In this document: positions 6,739 to 11,328 of the stretch, one piece after another
Layout: each line of letters starts with the position of its first letter
How positions within the stretch are numbered: the stretch's first letter is position 1
Assembly: GCF_023228785.1 (NCBI RefSeq)
Contig: NZ_JALOAN010000052.1
Span: 1 to 11,328, forward strand
DNA: 11,328 nt
Reading direction: 5' to 3'
Source of the DNA: Sulfurimonas sp.
GTDB lineage: Bacteria; Campylobacterota; Campylobacteria; Campylobacterales; Sulfurimonadaceae
Notes under the pieces: model-generated
The model's input: only the letters and a program-made list of their open reading frames with translations
Databases searched by the model: none
What the model was told of the DNA's origin: nothing
Program-made: the position numbers and the translations under genes

Positions 6739-6954
6739 TTAAGCCTTTAAAAAAACATAATTAAGTTCAGTTTCTTCAAATTCATATATTAGTCCTGATT
6801 TTTCAAGAAACCCTATATATTTATCTTCGTAATATAAATTTGAAATATTTGTTTTTCTTACTATTTTTTTACTATTTACAATAGTCAGTTTTTCTTTTAT
6901 CACATCAATAATATATGTATCATTATTTGAATTGAAAACTATTTTTTTTAACAT
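6739..6954 (-). CDS. Small protein of unknown function, first substantial gene of the replication operon
   Basis: A 71-aa protein rich in Lys, Ile, Asn and Tyr, without signal peptide, membrane segment or cysteine. The alternation 'TYIIDVIKEKLTIVNSKKIV' and 'NLYYEDKYIGFLEKSGLIYEFEETEL' suggests a small beta-rich fold. The ATG is backed by an excellent AAGGAG ribosome site six bases upstream. The next gene starts only 2 bases after its stop. I do not recognise it; its place ahead of recombinase and Rep genes suggests a regulatory or accessory role in replication. Confidence 0.65.
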   Translation of the reverse strand: MLKKIVFNSNNDTYIIDVIKEKLTIVNSKKIVRKTNISNLYYEDKYIGFLEKSGLIYEFEETELNYVFLKA

Positions 6955-7010
6955 TTAAACTCCTTGTTTGTTCAAAATGTGAGAGCTATCCATAATGGAA
7001 AACTAAAAAA

Positions 7011-7021
7011 ATATAGTGTAC
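7011..7021 (+). repeat. ATATAGTGTAC box, copy 1
   Basis: Identical to 7108-7118 over 11 bases. Its first nine bases are the reverse complement of ACACTATAT at 3649-3657 near the XRE gene. Possible operator for the XRE protein (inference). Confidence 0.45.
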
Positions 7022-7039
7022 AGCAGAAAATTCAGACAA

Positions 7040-7067
7040 GTAGTTTATTAAAACTACCAAATATCAA
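7040..7067 (-). other. Candidate double-strand origin: hairpin next to TTGATATTT
   Basis: GTAGTTT (7040-7046) and AAACTAC (7051-7057) form a perfect hairpin with loop ATTA. Two bases further, on the - strand, is TTGATATTT (7067-7059), close to the TTGATATTA nick region that I recall for phiX174-type origins. A nick site beside a hairpin is usual for rolling-circle origins. TTGATAT also occurs elsewhere in this A+T-rich window, so this is tentative. Confidence 0.3.
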
Positions 7068-7107
7068 TTACACACTCAATCACGACCAACAGAGTATTTA
7101 AATTTTT

Positions 7108-7118
7108 ATATAGTGTAC
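7108..7118 (+). repeat. ATATAGTGTAC box, copy 2
   Basis: Second exact copy, 97 bases from the first. It overlaps a longer imperfect palindrome (7113-7132, GTGTA...TACAC), as expected of an operator. Confidence 0.45.
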
Positions 7119-7147
7119 TTTTTAAAATACACAAACTCTCATTGAAA

Positions 7148-7198
7148 CTATGGAAGTATAGCTGCCACCTCCTCTATGATATTTCTAACTAACTTCAT
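7148..7198 (-). CDS. Possible 16-aa leader peptide
   Basis: A 16-codon reading frame (MKLVRNIIEEVAAILP) begins with ATG and has a strong ribosome site (AAAAGGAG, 8 bases upstream). A TATAAT box lies about 53 bases before the ATG. It precedes the first longer gene of the operon by about 190 bases. It could be a leader peptide, a small amphipathic peptide, or the remnant of a lost gene. The ribosome site is the only strong argument; coding statistics are meaningless at this length. Confidence 0.3.
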   Translation of the reverse strand: MKLVRNIIEEVAAILP

Positions 7199-7230
7199 TT
7201 ATAAATCTCCTTTTATTTTTCTTTGTTTTA

Positions 7231-7256
7231 AGACATTTTGTCTATTTACTATTATA
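7231..7256 (-). promoter_or_regulatory. Promoter of the leftward replication operon with palindrome at +1
   Basis: On the - strand a perfect TATAAT (7256-7251), preceded by a T, gives an expected start near 7244. No good -35 is seen, as is common in Campylobacterota. Directly downstream, 7231-7243 reads AGACA-TTT-TGTCT, a perfect inverted repeat placed where a repressor would block initiation. Confidence 0.5.
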
Positions 7257-7332
7257 AACATCGTTTTCAAAAGATATTTTAAAAAAAAAGCTTGATTTAT
7301 TTATAAAAATGGGGTAAAATTTTACAAAATTC

Positions 7333-7352
7333 GGTACACAAAACGGTACACA
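7333..7352 (+). promoter_or_regulatory. Candidate arm-type integrase sites, right end
   Basis: Two exact GGTACACA copies (7333-7340 and 7345-7352) with 12-base periodicity lie 58 bases inside the attR repeat. They match the pair at 355-374 in sequence, spacing and orientation. Confidence 0.6.
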
Positions 7353-7410
7353 AATAGTTCTGCTACTCAATTAAGAAAGGCTTATAGGGCTTTACTTTGA
7401 GAAGATAAGT

Positions 7411-7467
7411 TTCTCCTTGGGGTCACCACTTTTTCTTCAAACTCCCCTATTTTAAACATTTTTATAA
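7411..7467 (+). repeat. attR: right copy of the 57-base direct repeat with an 18-base tRNA-Glu fragment
   Basis: Bases 7411-7428 repeat the last 18 bases of tRNA-Glu including CCA, and the similarity continues to 7467. Only differences: 7437, 7459 and 7465. The mismatches lie outside the tRNA part. This marks the right boundary of the element; sequence to the right should be the original chromosome that followed tRNA-Glu. Confidence 0.9.
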
Positions 7468-7638
7468 TCGCAAATTCTAATATCAAATACAATTTCCAAC
7501 TAATCTAGCTAGCCAGTCTTTTACTCATTTCACTAATATTAAAAACAGTTATGCATCTCTTTTCATTAACTTTAACACGATAGACTTTTGAAATAACATA
7601 ATCTTATTATGCTTATAAATTATCCAAAAGGAATATAT

Positions 7639-8004
7639 ATGAAAAGTAAGTATACACTATTAACAGCGACACTTTTAGTTGGAGCATTATTTACGGTAGG
7701 TTGTAGTTCACACAAAACGAAGACACCAGATAAAAAAACAACAAAAGTTGTTAAAGAGAAGAAGGATTCAGTTATTTCTTCTAAAGAAGTTGCAGATAAA
7801 AACAAGAGTTTACTAAATAAAATTTCAGCAATAGAAGCCAAAATAGCTACTCTTGAGGAAAACATTGCCCAAACTGCATTAGGTGAAGATAGAGCTAAGC
7901 TAGTTAAAAACAGAGCTAAATTGGAACAAGAAATAGAAGAAATAAAAAATCAACAAATTGAAAATGCTAAAGCATTTCAAAAGTCTCGACAAAAAAACAA
8001 TTGA
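7639..8004 (+). CDS. Small coiled-coil lipoprotein
   Basis: The first gene to the right of the element, 121 aa. A signal peptide with lipobox FTVGC is followed by SSHKTKTPDKKTTK, a charged linker, then a continuous helical segment (about residues 50-115) with heptad-like spacing: 'LLNKISAIEAKIATLEENIAQ' and 'KLVKNRAKLEQEIEEIKNQQIENA'. This suggests a coiled-coil, membrane-anchored protein in the manner of small periplasmic spacer lipoproteins. I do not recognise a named family. The start is the ATG at 7639, with AAAAGGA six bases upstream; the ATG at 7609 would put ten extra residues before the signal peptide. The intergenic space before it contains TATTAT (7605-7610) and TATAAA (7614-7619) as possible -10 boxes. 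Confidence 0.8.
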   Translation: MKSKYTLLTATLLVGALFTVGCSSHKTKTPDKKTTKVVKEKKDSVISSKEVADKNKSLLNKISAIEAKIATLEENIAQTALGEDRAKLVKNRAKLEQEIEEIKNQQIENAKAFQKSRQKNN

Positions 8005-8027
8005 GTGCTCTGAACAATTATTAAGTT

Positions 8028-8170
8028 GGATCCTGAATCAAGTTCAGGATGACGTTTTGTTTGTTCAGGATGATGGTTTGTTTGTTCGGGATGACAGTTT
8101 GTTTGTTCAGGATGATGGTTTGTTTGTTCGGGGTGACGCGATTCCGTCATTCCGTGCTTGACACGGAATC
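8028..8170. repeat. Intergenic repeat cluster: two related palindromes flanking a 21-bp tandem array
   Basis: On the left is an 8-bp stem palindrome (8030-8037/8043-8050, loop TCAAG). On the right is another (8149-8156/8162-8169, loop CTTGA). They are inverted relatives sharing the pattern GTCAT...CTTGA...GG.ATC. The two together could also pair as one long imperfect hairpin. The type (GTCATyCCG...CTTGA...GGAATC) is a family of dispersed intergenic palindromes seen in many proteobacteria. The + strand translation gives 'LNQVQDD...VRDD' repeats, a known spurious product of such elements. Confidence 0.8.
8048..8137 (+). repeat. 21-bp tandem repeat, four copies plus a partial
   Basis: Units at 8048-8068, 8069-8089, 8090-8110 and 8111-8131 follow GATGAygGTTTGTTTGTTCrG, with a six-base partial unit ending at 8137. 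Copies 2 and 4 are identical; copies 1 and 3 share GATGAC and end in CAG. The alternation suggests duplication of a two-unit block. Such arrays change copy number readily. Confidence 0.9.
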
Positions 8171-8253
8171 TAGCTTATAGATTAAGCAGAAGGTTCAATT
8201 AATATTAATAACTAAAAGATAATTCAACCAAATTATTTTTTACAAAATTCTAG

Positions 8254-8259
8254 TATAAT
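8254..8259 (+). promoter_or_regulatory. -10 box of the rubredoxin gene
   Basis: A perfect TATAAT precedes the rubredoxin ATG by 30 bases and is embedded in T-rich sequence (8233-8250), the usual Campylobacterota promoter style. Between 8171 and 8253 I see nothing else. Confidence 0.55.
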
Positions 8260-8289
8260 GACAAGCTAGTCCTCAAAAAGGAACAAGAT

Positions 8290-8451
8290 ATGAAAAAGTA
8301 TAAATGTGTGTTTTGCGGTTATATTTATGACCCAAAAGTAGGAGATCCTAAAGCGGGAATAGCTCCTGGGACTTCTTTTGAAGATTTGCCAGATGATTGG
8401 GTTTGCCCAAACTGCGGCTCAGCTAAAGAGTATTTTAACCCTGTAGAATAA
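8290..8451 (+). CDS. Rubredoxin
   Basis: A 53-aa protein, the normal length for a rubredoxin. The two iron-binding knuckles are CVFCGYIYD (Cys6, Cys9) and CPNCGSAK (Cys39, Cys42), joined by the typical 'GDPKAGIAPGTSFEDLPDDWVCP' region with the conserved acidic residues and Trp37. It holds one Fe(Cys)4 site and acts as a cytoplasmic one-electron carrier, in anaerobic or microaerobic bacteria often for superoxide or peroxide detoxification. The ATG has an AAAAGGA ribosome site about seven bases upstream. It stands alone on the + strand and faces the TonB-family gene, whose stop lies only two bases from its own; no terminator is visible between them, so the transcripts probably overlap. Confidence 0.97.
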   Translation: MKKYKCVFCGYIYDPKVGDPKAGIAPGTSFEDLPDDWVCPNCGSAKEYFNPVE

Positions 8452-8453
8452 AC

Positions 8454-9185
8454 CTATCTCAATGAGTAGTCTATGGGAACATGCAAGGTCAGATCTTCTT
8501 TTGGCCTTGGAAACTCTCCAGATAAGTCTTCTATAGTTTTAATTGCTGAACGACTTAGTATCTTACTCTTTGAAGATATAACTTCAATAGAGTGAACTCT
8601 CGCATCCTTAGAAAGTACAAACTTAACTATAACTTCACCCTCTTCTTGCATCGCTCTAGCTCTTCTTGGATAGTAAAGGTTTTCTTTTAACAGCTGTACA
8701 ATTTTTGCCAGATGCTCCTGCATATACTCTCTTTGAAGTTTTACTTCTTTGCTCTGAACATCTTTAACTTCTTCTTTTTTTGTTTCTTTAGGTACTTGCT
8801 CGATGCTTTGTTTGCTAATCTGTTCAACTTTTTCTTCTATAATTTCTTTTTCTTTTACCACTTCGTGTTCTACTATAGGTTCTGGATCTGGCATCACAAC
8901 AGGAACTTCTTTAATAATCTCTTTTTTTACAACTTTCTTTAGCGTAGGCTTTGGTTCTGGTTTTTTAGTAATAGGTTTAGGATCTATCTTGGGTTCAATA
9001 ATAGATTTTGGTTTTGGAAGGACTATAGGTTTTTGCGCAACTACATTACACAACTCTATACATACTTTTTTCTCTACTATTTCTTCTTTTGTAGAGATCA
9101 CACTTTTGTATGTAAAAACAACTAAAACTGCTATTAGTGTGTGAAATGCTAAAGATAAAAATATTGAACTGCTATGTCTAATCAT
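8454..9185 (-). CDS. TonB-family energy transducer
   Basis: The 243-aa protein has the full TonB plan. An N-terminal membrane helix (about residues 7-27) contains the SxxxH motif (Ser11-His15) that TonB uses to engage ExbB-ExbD. Next is a long Pro/Lys/Glu-rich spacer (about 50-150) to cross the periplasm. The C-terminal domain (about 160-243) has the family features 'YPRRARAMQEEGEVIVKFVLSKDARV' and 'FPRPKEDLTLHVPIDYSL'. It would carry proton-motive energy to outer-membrane TonB-dependent receptors for siderophores, haem or similar. No exbB, exbD or receptor gene is in view. A TATAAT at 9208-9203 on the - strand implies a leader of only about ten bases without an evident ribosome site, so translation may be almost leaderless. 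Confidence 0.93.
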   Translation of the reverse strand: MIRHSSSIFLSLAFHTLIAVLVVFTYKSVISTKEEIVEKKVCIELCNVVAQKPIVLPKPKSIIEPKIDPKPITKKPEPKPTLKKVVKKEIIKEVPVVMPDPEPIVEHEVVKEKEIIEEKVEQISKQSIEQVPKETKKEEVKDVQSKEVKLQREYMQEHLAKIVQLLKENLYYPRRARAMQEEGEVIVKFVLSKDARVHSIEVISSKSKILSRSAIKTIEDLSGEFPRPKEDLTLHVPIDYSLR

Positions 9186-9202
9186 AGCGATGATAATATC
9201 AA

Positions 9203-9208
9203 ATTATA
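9203..9208 (-). promoter_or_regulatory. -10 box of the TonB-family gene
   Basis: A perfect TATAAT on the - strand lies 17 bases before the ATG. The start of transcription would be near 9196, giving a very short leader. No Fur-box-like inverted repeat is obvious beside it. Confidence 0.5.
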
Positions 9209-9260
9209 TGTTAGATAAGAGTTAAATGCAGAAATATAAAATCGACTGTGGTTGGGATGC

Positions 9261-9287
9261 TAAAAACGACACAAAGTGCCGTTTTTA
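9261..9287 (-). terminator. Terminator of the groES-groEL operon
   Basis: A 12-base stem (9261-9272/9276-9287) with a three-base loop and one wobble pair follows the groEL stop by five bases. In the groEL transcript the distal arm ends in UUUUU, as in an intrinsic terminator. Confidence 0.8.
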
Positions 9288-9292
9288 CACAT

Positions 9293-10927
9293 TTACATCA
9301 TTCCAGGCATTCCGCCCATTTGTGGAGGCATTCCGCCCATGTCTGCATCGCTTTCATCTTTTACTTCATATATTGCCGCTTCTGTTGTTAGAAGTAGACT
9401 AGATACTGATGTTGCGTTTATAAGAGCCACACGAGCTACTTTAAGTGGGTCTATGATGCCCGCTTCAAACATATCTACATACTCACCAGTTGCAGCGTTA
9501 AAGCCAACATTAGGATTCTCAGCAATCTCTACAGCATTTACTACTACACCAGCATCATAACCAGCATTTTTAGCGATTTGCTTGATAGGAGCTTTTACTG
9601 CGCGAAGAATAATTTCACAACCAATTAGTTGATCACCTTCAAGATCTAACTTAACTTTTGCCGCCGCACGAACAAGAGCCGCTCCACCACCTATGATGAT
9701 GCCCTCCTCTACTGCTGCTTTTGTAGCTGATAGTGCATCATCTACTCTATCTTTTTTCTCTTTCATCTCAGTCTCAGTTGCAGCTCCAACTTTGATAACT
9801 GCTACACCTCCACTAAGTTTTGCAAGTCTCTCTTGAAGTTTTTCTTTGTCGTACTCGCTACTTGTTGCTTCAAGTTGAGTTTTTATCTCAGAGATTCTAG
9901 CGTTTACTGCTTCTTTAGTTCCTGCACCATTTACTATAACAGTGTTGTCTTTATCAATTACCACACGAGATGCTTGTCCAAGAAGAGATATATCAGCACC
10001 CTCTAAAGTGTGACCTGTCTCTTGTGCTATAACAGTTCCAGCAGTTAGTGTTGCTATATCTTGAAGCATCGCTTTTCTTCTATCGCCAAAACCAGGAGCT
10101 TTAACAGCAGAGATGTTTAAAACACCACGAAGTTTGTTAACAACTAAAGTTGATAATGCTTCACCCTCTACATCTTCAGCGATGATAAGAAGTGGACGAG
10201 AAGTCTTTTGAACTTGCTCTAGAACTGGTAGCAGATCTTTTAATGAAGAGATCTTGCTATCAACAAGTAAGATCCAAGGATTTTCAATCTCAGCAGTCAT
10301 TTTTTCAGTGTTTGTGATAAAGTAAGGACTTAAGTATCCGCGGTCAAACTGCATACCCTCAACAACTTCTAACTCATCAGAGATCCCCTTAGCCTCTTCA
10401 ACAGTGATAACACCATCTTGACCAACTCTCTCCATAGCTTCGGCAATCATATCGCCGATAGAAGAGTCAGAGTTTGCAGAGATAGTAGCAATCTGAGCTA
10501 TGTCTTTTTTACCACTTACAGCTTTACTTGCGGCTTTTAGGTTTGCTAAAATCGCCTCACAAGCTTTGTCCATTCCGCGTTTTACTTCAACAGGATTTGC
10601 TCCTGCTGTAATGTTTCTTAATCCTTCACTAAAAATAGCATTTGCTAAAACTGTAGCTGTAGTAGTTCCATCACCTGCTTCATCAGCAGTGTTTGATGCT
10701 ACTTCTTTTACAAGTTGAGCACCCATGTTTTCTAGTTTGTCTTTTAGTTCTATTTCACGAGCAACAGATACACCATCTTTTGTTATGATAGGAGCACCGT
10801 AGCTTTTTTGAATGAGTACATTACGACCACGAGGTCCCATTGTAACTTTTACCGCATCTGTTAGTTTCTCAACTCCACGAGCTAGTGCATTTCTTGCATT
10901 ATCTGAAAAAATTATCTCTTTTGCCAT
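9293..10927 (-). CDS. groEL: Chaperonin GroEL (Hsp60)
   Basis: Full-length GroEL of 544 aa, close to the usual 545-550. The protein forms the double seven-membered ring that encloses unfolded polypeptides and folds them with GroES and ATP in the cytoplasm. Visible landmarks are 'KVTMGPRGRNV' and 'GDGTTTATVLA' (ATP site, Asp in GDGTTT), the apical-domain segment 'KISSLKDLLPVLE', 'KAPGFGDRRKAML', the signature 'AAVEEGIIIGGGAAL', and the flexible Gly-Met tail GGMPPQMGGMPGMM. It follows groES after 38 bases and has an AAGGAA ribosome site. No truncation or frameshift. It is read from the same promoter as groES and ends at the hairpin at 9261-9287. Confidence 0.99.
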   Translation of the reverse strand: MAKEIIFSDNARNALARGVEKLTDAVKVTMGPRGRNVLIQKSYGAPIITKDGVSVAREIELKDKLENMGAQLVKEVASNTADEAGDGTTTATVLANAIFSEGLRNITAGANPVEVKRGMDKACEAILANLKAASKAVSGKKDIAQIATISANSDSSIGDMIAEAMERVGQDGVITVEEAKGISDELEVVEGMQFDRGYLSPYFITNTEKMTAEIENPWILLVDSKISSLKDLLPVLEQVQKTSRPLLIIAEDVEGEALSTLVVNKLRGVLNISAVKAPGFGDRRKAMLQDIATLTAGTVIAQETGHTLEGADISLLGQASRVVIDKDNTVIVNGAGTKEAVNARISEIKTQLEATSSEYDKEKLQERLAKLSGGVAVIKVGAATETEMKEKKDRVDDALSATKAAVEEGIIIGGGAALVRAAAKVKLDLEGDQLIGCEIILRAVKAPIKQIAKNAGYDAGVVVNAVEIAENPNVGFNAATGEYVDMFEAGIIDPLKVARVALINATSVSSLLLTTEAAIYEVKDESDADMGGMPPQMGGMPGMM

Positions 10928-10965
10928 GTTTGTTATTCCTTTTTATTTAATTTATATACTAAATT

Positions 10966-11226
10966 TTATCCGATGATTCCAAAAATATCATCTGTATCTA
11001 TCACTATATACTTCTGCGCATCTAGTGTAATCTCATTTCCTGAGTACTTTCCAAATACAACTACATTACCTTCATTAATCTCGCTGACTTCTTTGCTAAC
11101 AGCCACAACCGTGCCTTGTGATGGTTTCTCAGTTGCATTGTCTGGGATGATGATACCAGATGCAGTTGTATTTGACTCTTCTTGTCTTTTAACTAAGACT
11201 CTTTTGCCTAGTGGTTGAAAATTCAT
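10966..11226 (-). CDS. groES: Co-chaperonin GroES (Hsp10)
   Basis: The 86-aa protein is the lid of the GroEL chamber. It starts 'MNFQPLGKRVLVKRQEE', has the mobile loop that touches GroEL ('SNTTASGIIIPDNATEKPSQG', about residues 18-38), then 'GTVVAVSKEV', 'VVFGKYSGNEITLDAQKYIVIDTDDIFGII', all normal family features. It is slightly shorter than the E. coli protein (97 aa), as in Campylobacter and Helicobacter relatives that lack a metal-binding extension. The ATG is four bases after a perfect AAGGAGA ribosome site. First gene of the groES-groEL operon. Confidence 0.99.
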   Translation of the reverse strand: MNFQPLGKRVLVKRQEESNTTASGIIIPDNATEKPSQGTVVAVSKEVSEINEGNVVVFGKYSGNEITLDAQKYIVIDTDDIFGIIG

Positions 11227-11262
11227 TAATTCTCCTTGTATAGTTTATGATTTGAGATGGTT

Positions 11263-11291
11263 ATATTACAAAAATAAGGTAACAAAGTCAA
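11263..11291 (-). promoter_or_regulatory. Promoter of groES-groEL
   Basis: On the - strand TTGACT (11291-11286) and TAATAT (11268-11263) are spaced by exactly 17 bases. Transcription would begin around 11256, about 30 bases before the groES ATG. This is the best -35/-10 pair in the window, as expected for a highly expressed gene. Confidence 0.7.
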
Positions 11292-11293
11292 TG

Positions 11294-11316
11294 AGTTTAG
11301 TACCTTAGACTAAACT
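11294..11316. promoter_or_regulatory. HAIR-like inverted repeat upstream of the groES promoter
   Basis: AGTTTAGT (11294-11301) and ACTAAACT (11309-11316) are exact complements separated by seven bases, just upstream of the -35 box. The HspR operator (HAIR) is CTTGAGT-N7-ACTCAAG; the inner seven bases of each arm match it at five of seven positions with the same spacing. A CIRCE element (TTAGCACTC-N9-GAGTGCTAA) is absent. Binding by an HspR-like repressor is inferred. Confidence 0.55.
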
Positions 11317-11328
11317 TTATTTACAAAA

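Larger units (their letters stand above)
6955..7410. other. Control region of the replication operon and candidate origin
   Basis: These 456 bases inside the right end hold no sizeable gene. From right to left I see: the arm-type repeats (7333-7352), a 12-bp palindrome GTAAAATTTTAC (7314-7325), a leftward -10 box (7251-7256), a palindrome at the predicted start of transcription (7231-7243), a 16-codon ORF (7148-7198), two copies of ATATAGTGTAC (7011-7021 and 7108-7118), and a 7-bp perfect hairpin (7040-7057) beside a TTGATATTT sequence. The region is a good candidate for promoter, operator and replication origin of the circular form. Confidence 0.5.
273..7467. mobile_element. tRNA-Glu integrative element (~7.1 kb) with integrase and rolling-circle Rep
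   Basis: The element is bounded by 57-base direct repeats (273-329 and 7411-7467; 54 matches). The left copy begins inside the 3' end of tRNA-Glu, and a tyrosine integrase gene starts right inside that end. Content is a typical small accessory set: integrase, XRE regulator, HUH replication initiator, second tyrosine recombinase, envelope cargo operon and small unknown proteins. The DNA is visibly more A+T rich than the groES-groEL end of the window. There are no recognisable capsid, portal, relaxase or type IV secretion genes, so spread probably depends on a helper phage or conjugative element. The span is from the first repeated base to the end of the second copy; the crossover is most likely within the 26 identical bases 273-298. 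Confidence 0.88.

Noticed and set aside
7609..7638. ATG at 7609 as start of the coiled-coil lipoprotein
   Set aside because: It would put ten residues in front of a normal lipoprotein signal peptide; the ATG at 7639 has a better ribosome site.
8048..8137. Possible CRISPR array
   Set aside because: The 21-bp units are contiguous with no spacers between them, and no cas genes are in the window. It is a plain tandem repeat.
7958..8161. 67-codon + strand frame with repeated VQDDGLF/VRDDSLF units
   Set aside because: The repeats are translations of the palindrome and 21-bp tandem DNA; the frame overlaps the lipoprotein gene out of phase. 'NQVQDD'-type peptides are a familiar artefact of such intergenic repeats.
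8712..9144. Phe- and Ser/Gly-rich + strand frames opposite the TonB-family gene
   Set aside because: Antisense reading of the Lys/Pro/Glu-rich spacer of TonB; no ribosome sites and biased composition.
9276..11218. Several + strand frames opposite groEL and groES
   Set aside because: Antisense shadows of highly conserved chaperonin genes.

Overview
The window looks like chromosome of an A+T-rich member of the Campylobacterota (epsilonproteobacteria), possibly a Sulfurimonas-like or Arcobacter-like lineage. This is inferred from base composition, lysine/isoleucine-rich proteins, TATAAT-type -10 boxes without clear -35 boxes, and the style of the groES-groEL, TonB and rubredoxin genes. No marker gene fixes the genus.

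The left half (about 273-7467) is a compact integrated element of roughly 7.1 kb in the 3' end of a tRNA-Glu gene (216-290). The last 18 bases of the tRNA plus about 39 bases downstream recur at 7411-7467 with three mismatches in 57, giving attL and attR. Just inside each end lies a pair of GGTACACA-type repeats at 12-base spacing (355-374 and 7333-7352), the expected arrangement of arm-type integrase sites. The element carries: a tyrosine integrase next to the tRNA (389-1981, +); a leftward three-gene envelope operon (3581-2058) encoding a small four-cysteine secreted protein, a TraT-like lipoprotein and a second lipoprotein; a divergent XRE-type regulator (3718-3966, +); and a leftward replication/recombination operon (6954-4068) with a 71-aa unknown, a helix-turn-helix-like protein, a second tyrosine recombinase and a 453-aa HUH endonuclease with HLH and YxxKY motifs, i.e. 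a two-tyrosine rolling-circle initiator of the phiX174 gpA type. The ~450 bases upstream of that operon hold a promoter, a possible 16-codon leader ORF, palindromes, a short motif shared with the XRE promoter region, and a candidate replication origin. I see no capsid, secretion or conjugation genes, so the element is probably a small replicating integrative element or phage satellite that relies on a helper.

The right half is ordinary chromosome: a coiled-coil lipoprotein (7639-8004), an intergenic palindrome/21-bp tandem repeat cluster (8028-8170), a short rubredoxin gene (8290-8451), a convergent TonB-family gene (9185-8454), and the groES-groEL chaperonin operon (11226-9293) with a terminator and a well-formed promoter. 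A perfect 8-7-8 inverted repeat resembling an HspR (HAIR) operator sits just upstream of the groES -35 box.

Working model (inference): the integrase excises and inserts the element at tRNA-Glu, the HUH protein replicates the circle, the second recombinase may resolve multimers or act at another site, the XRE protein may repress both operons through a shared ACACTATAT box, and the TraT-like lipoprotein operon is cargo that alters the host surface, perhaps excluding competing elements.
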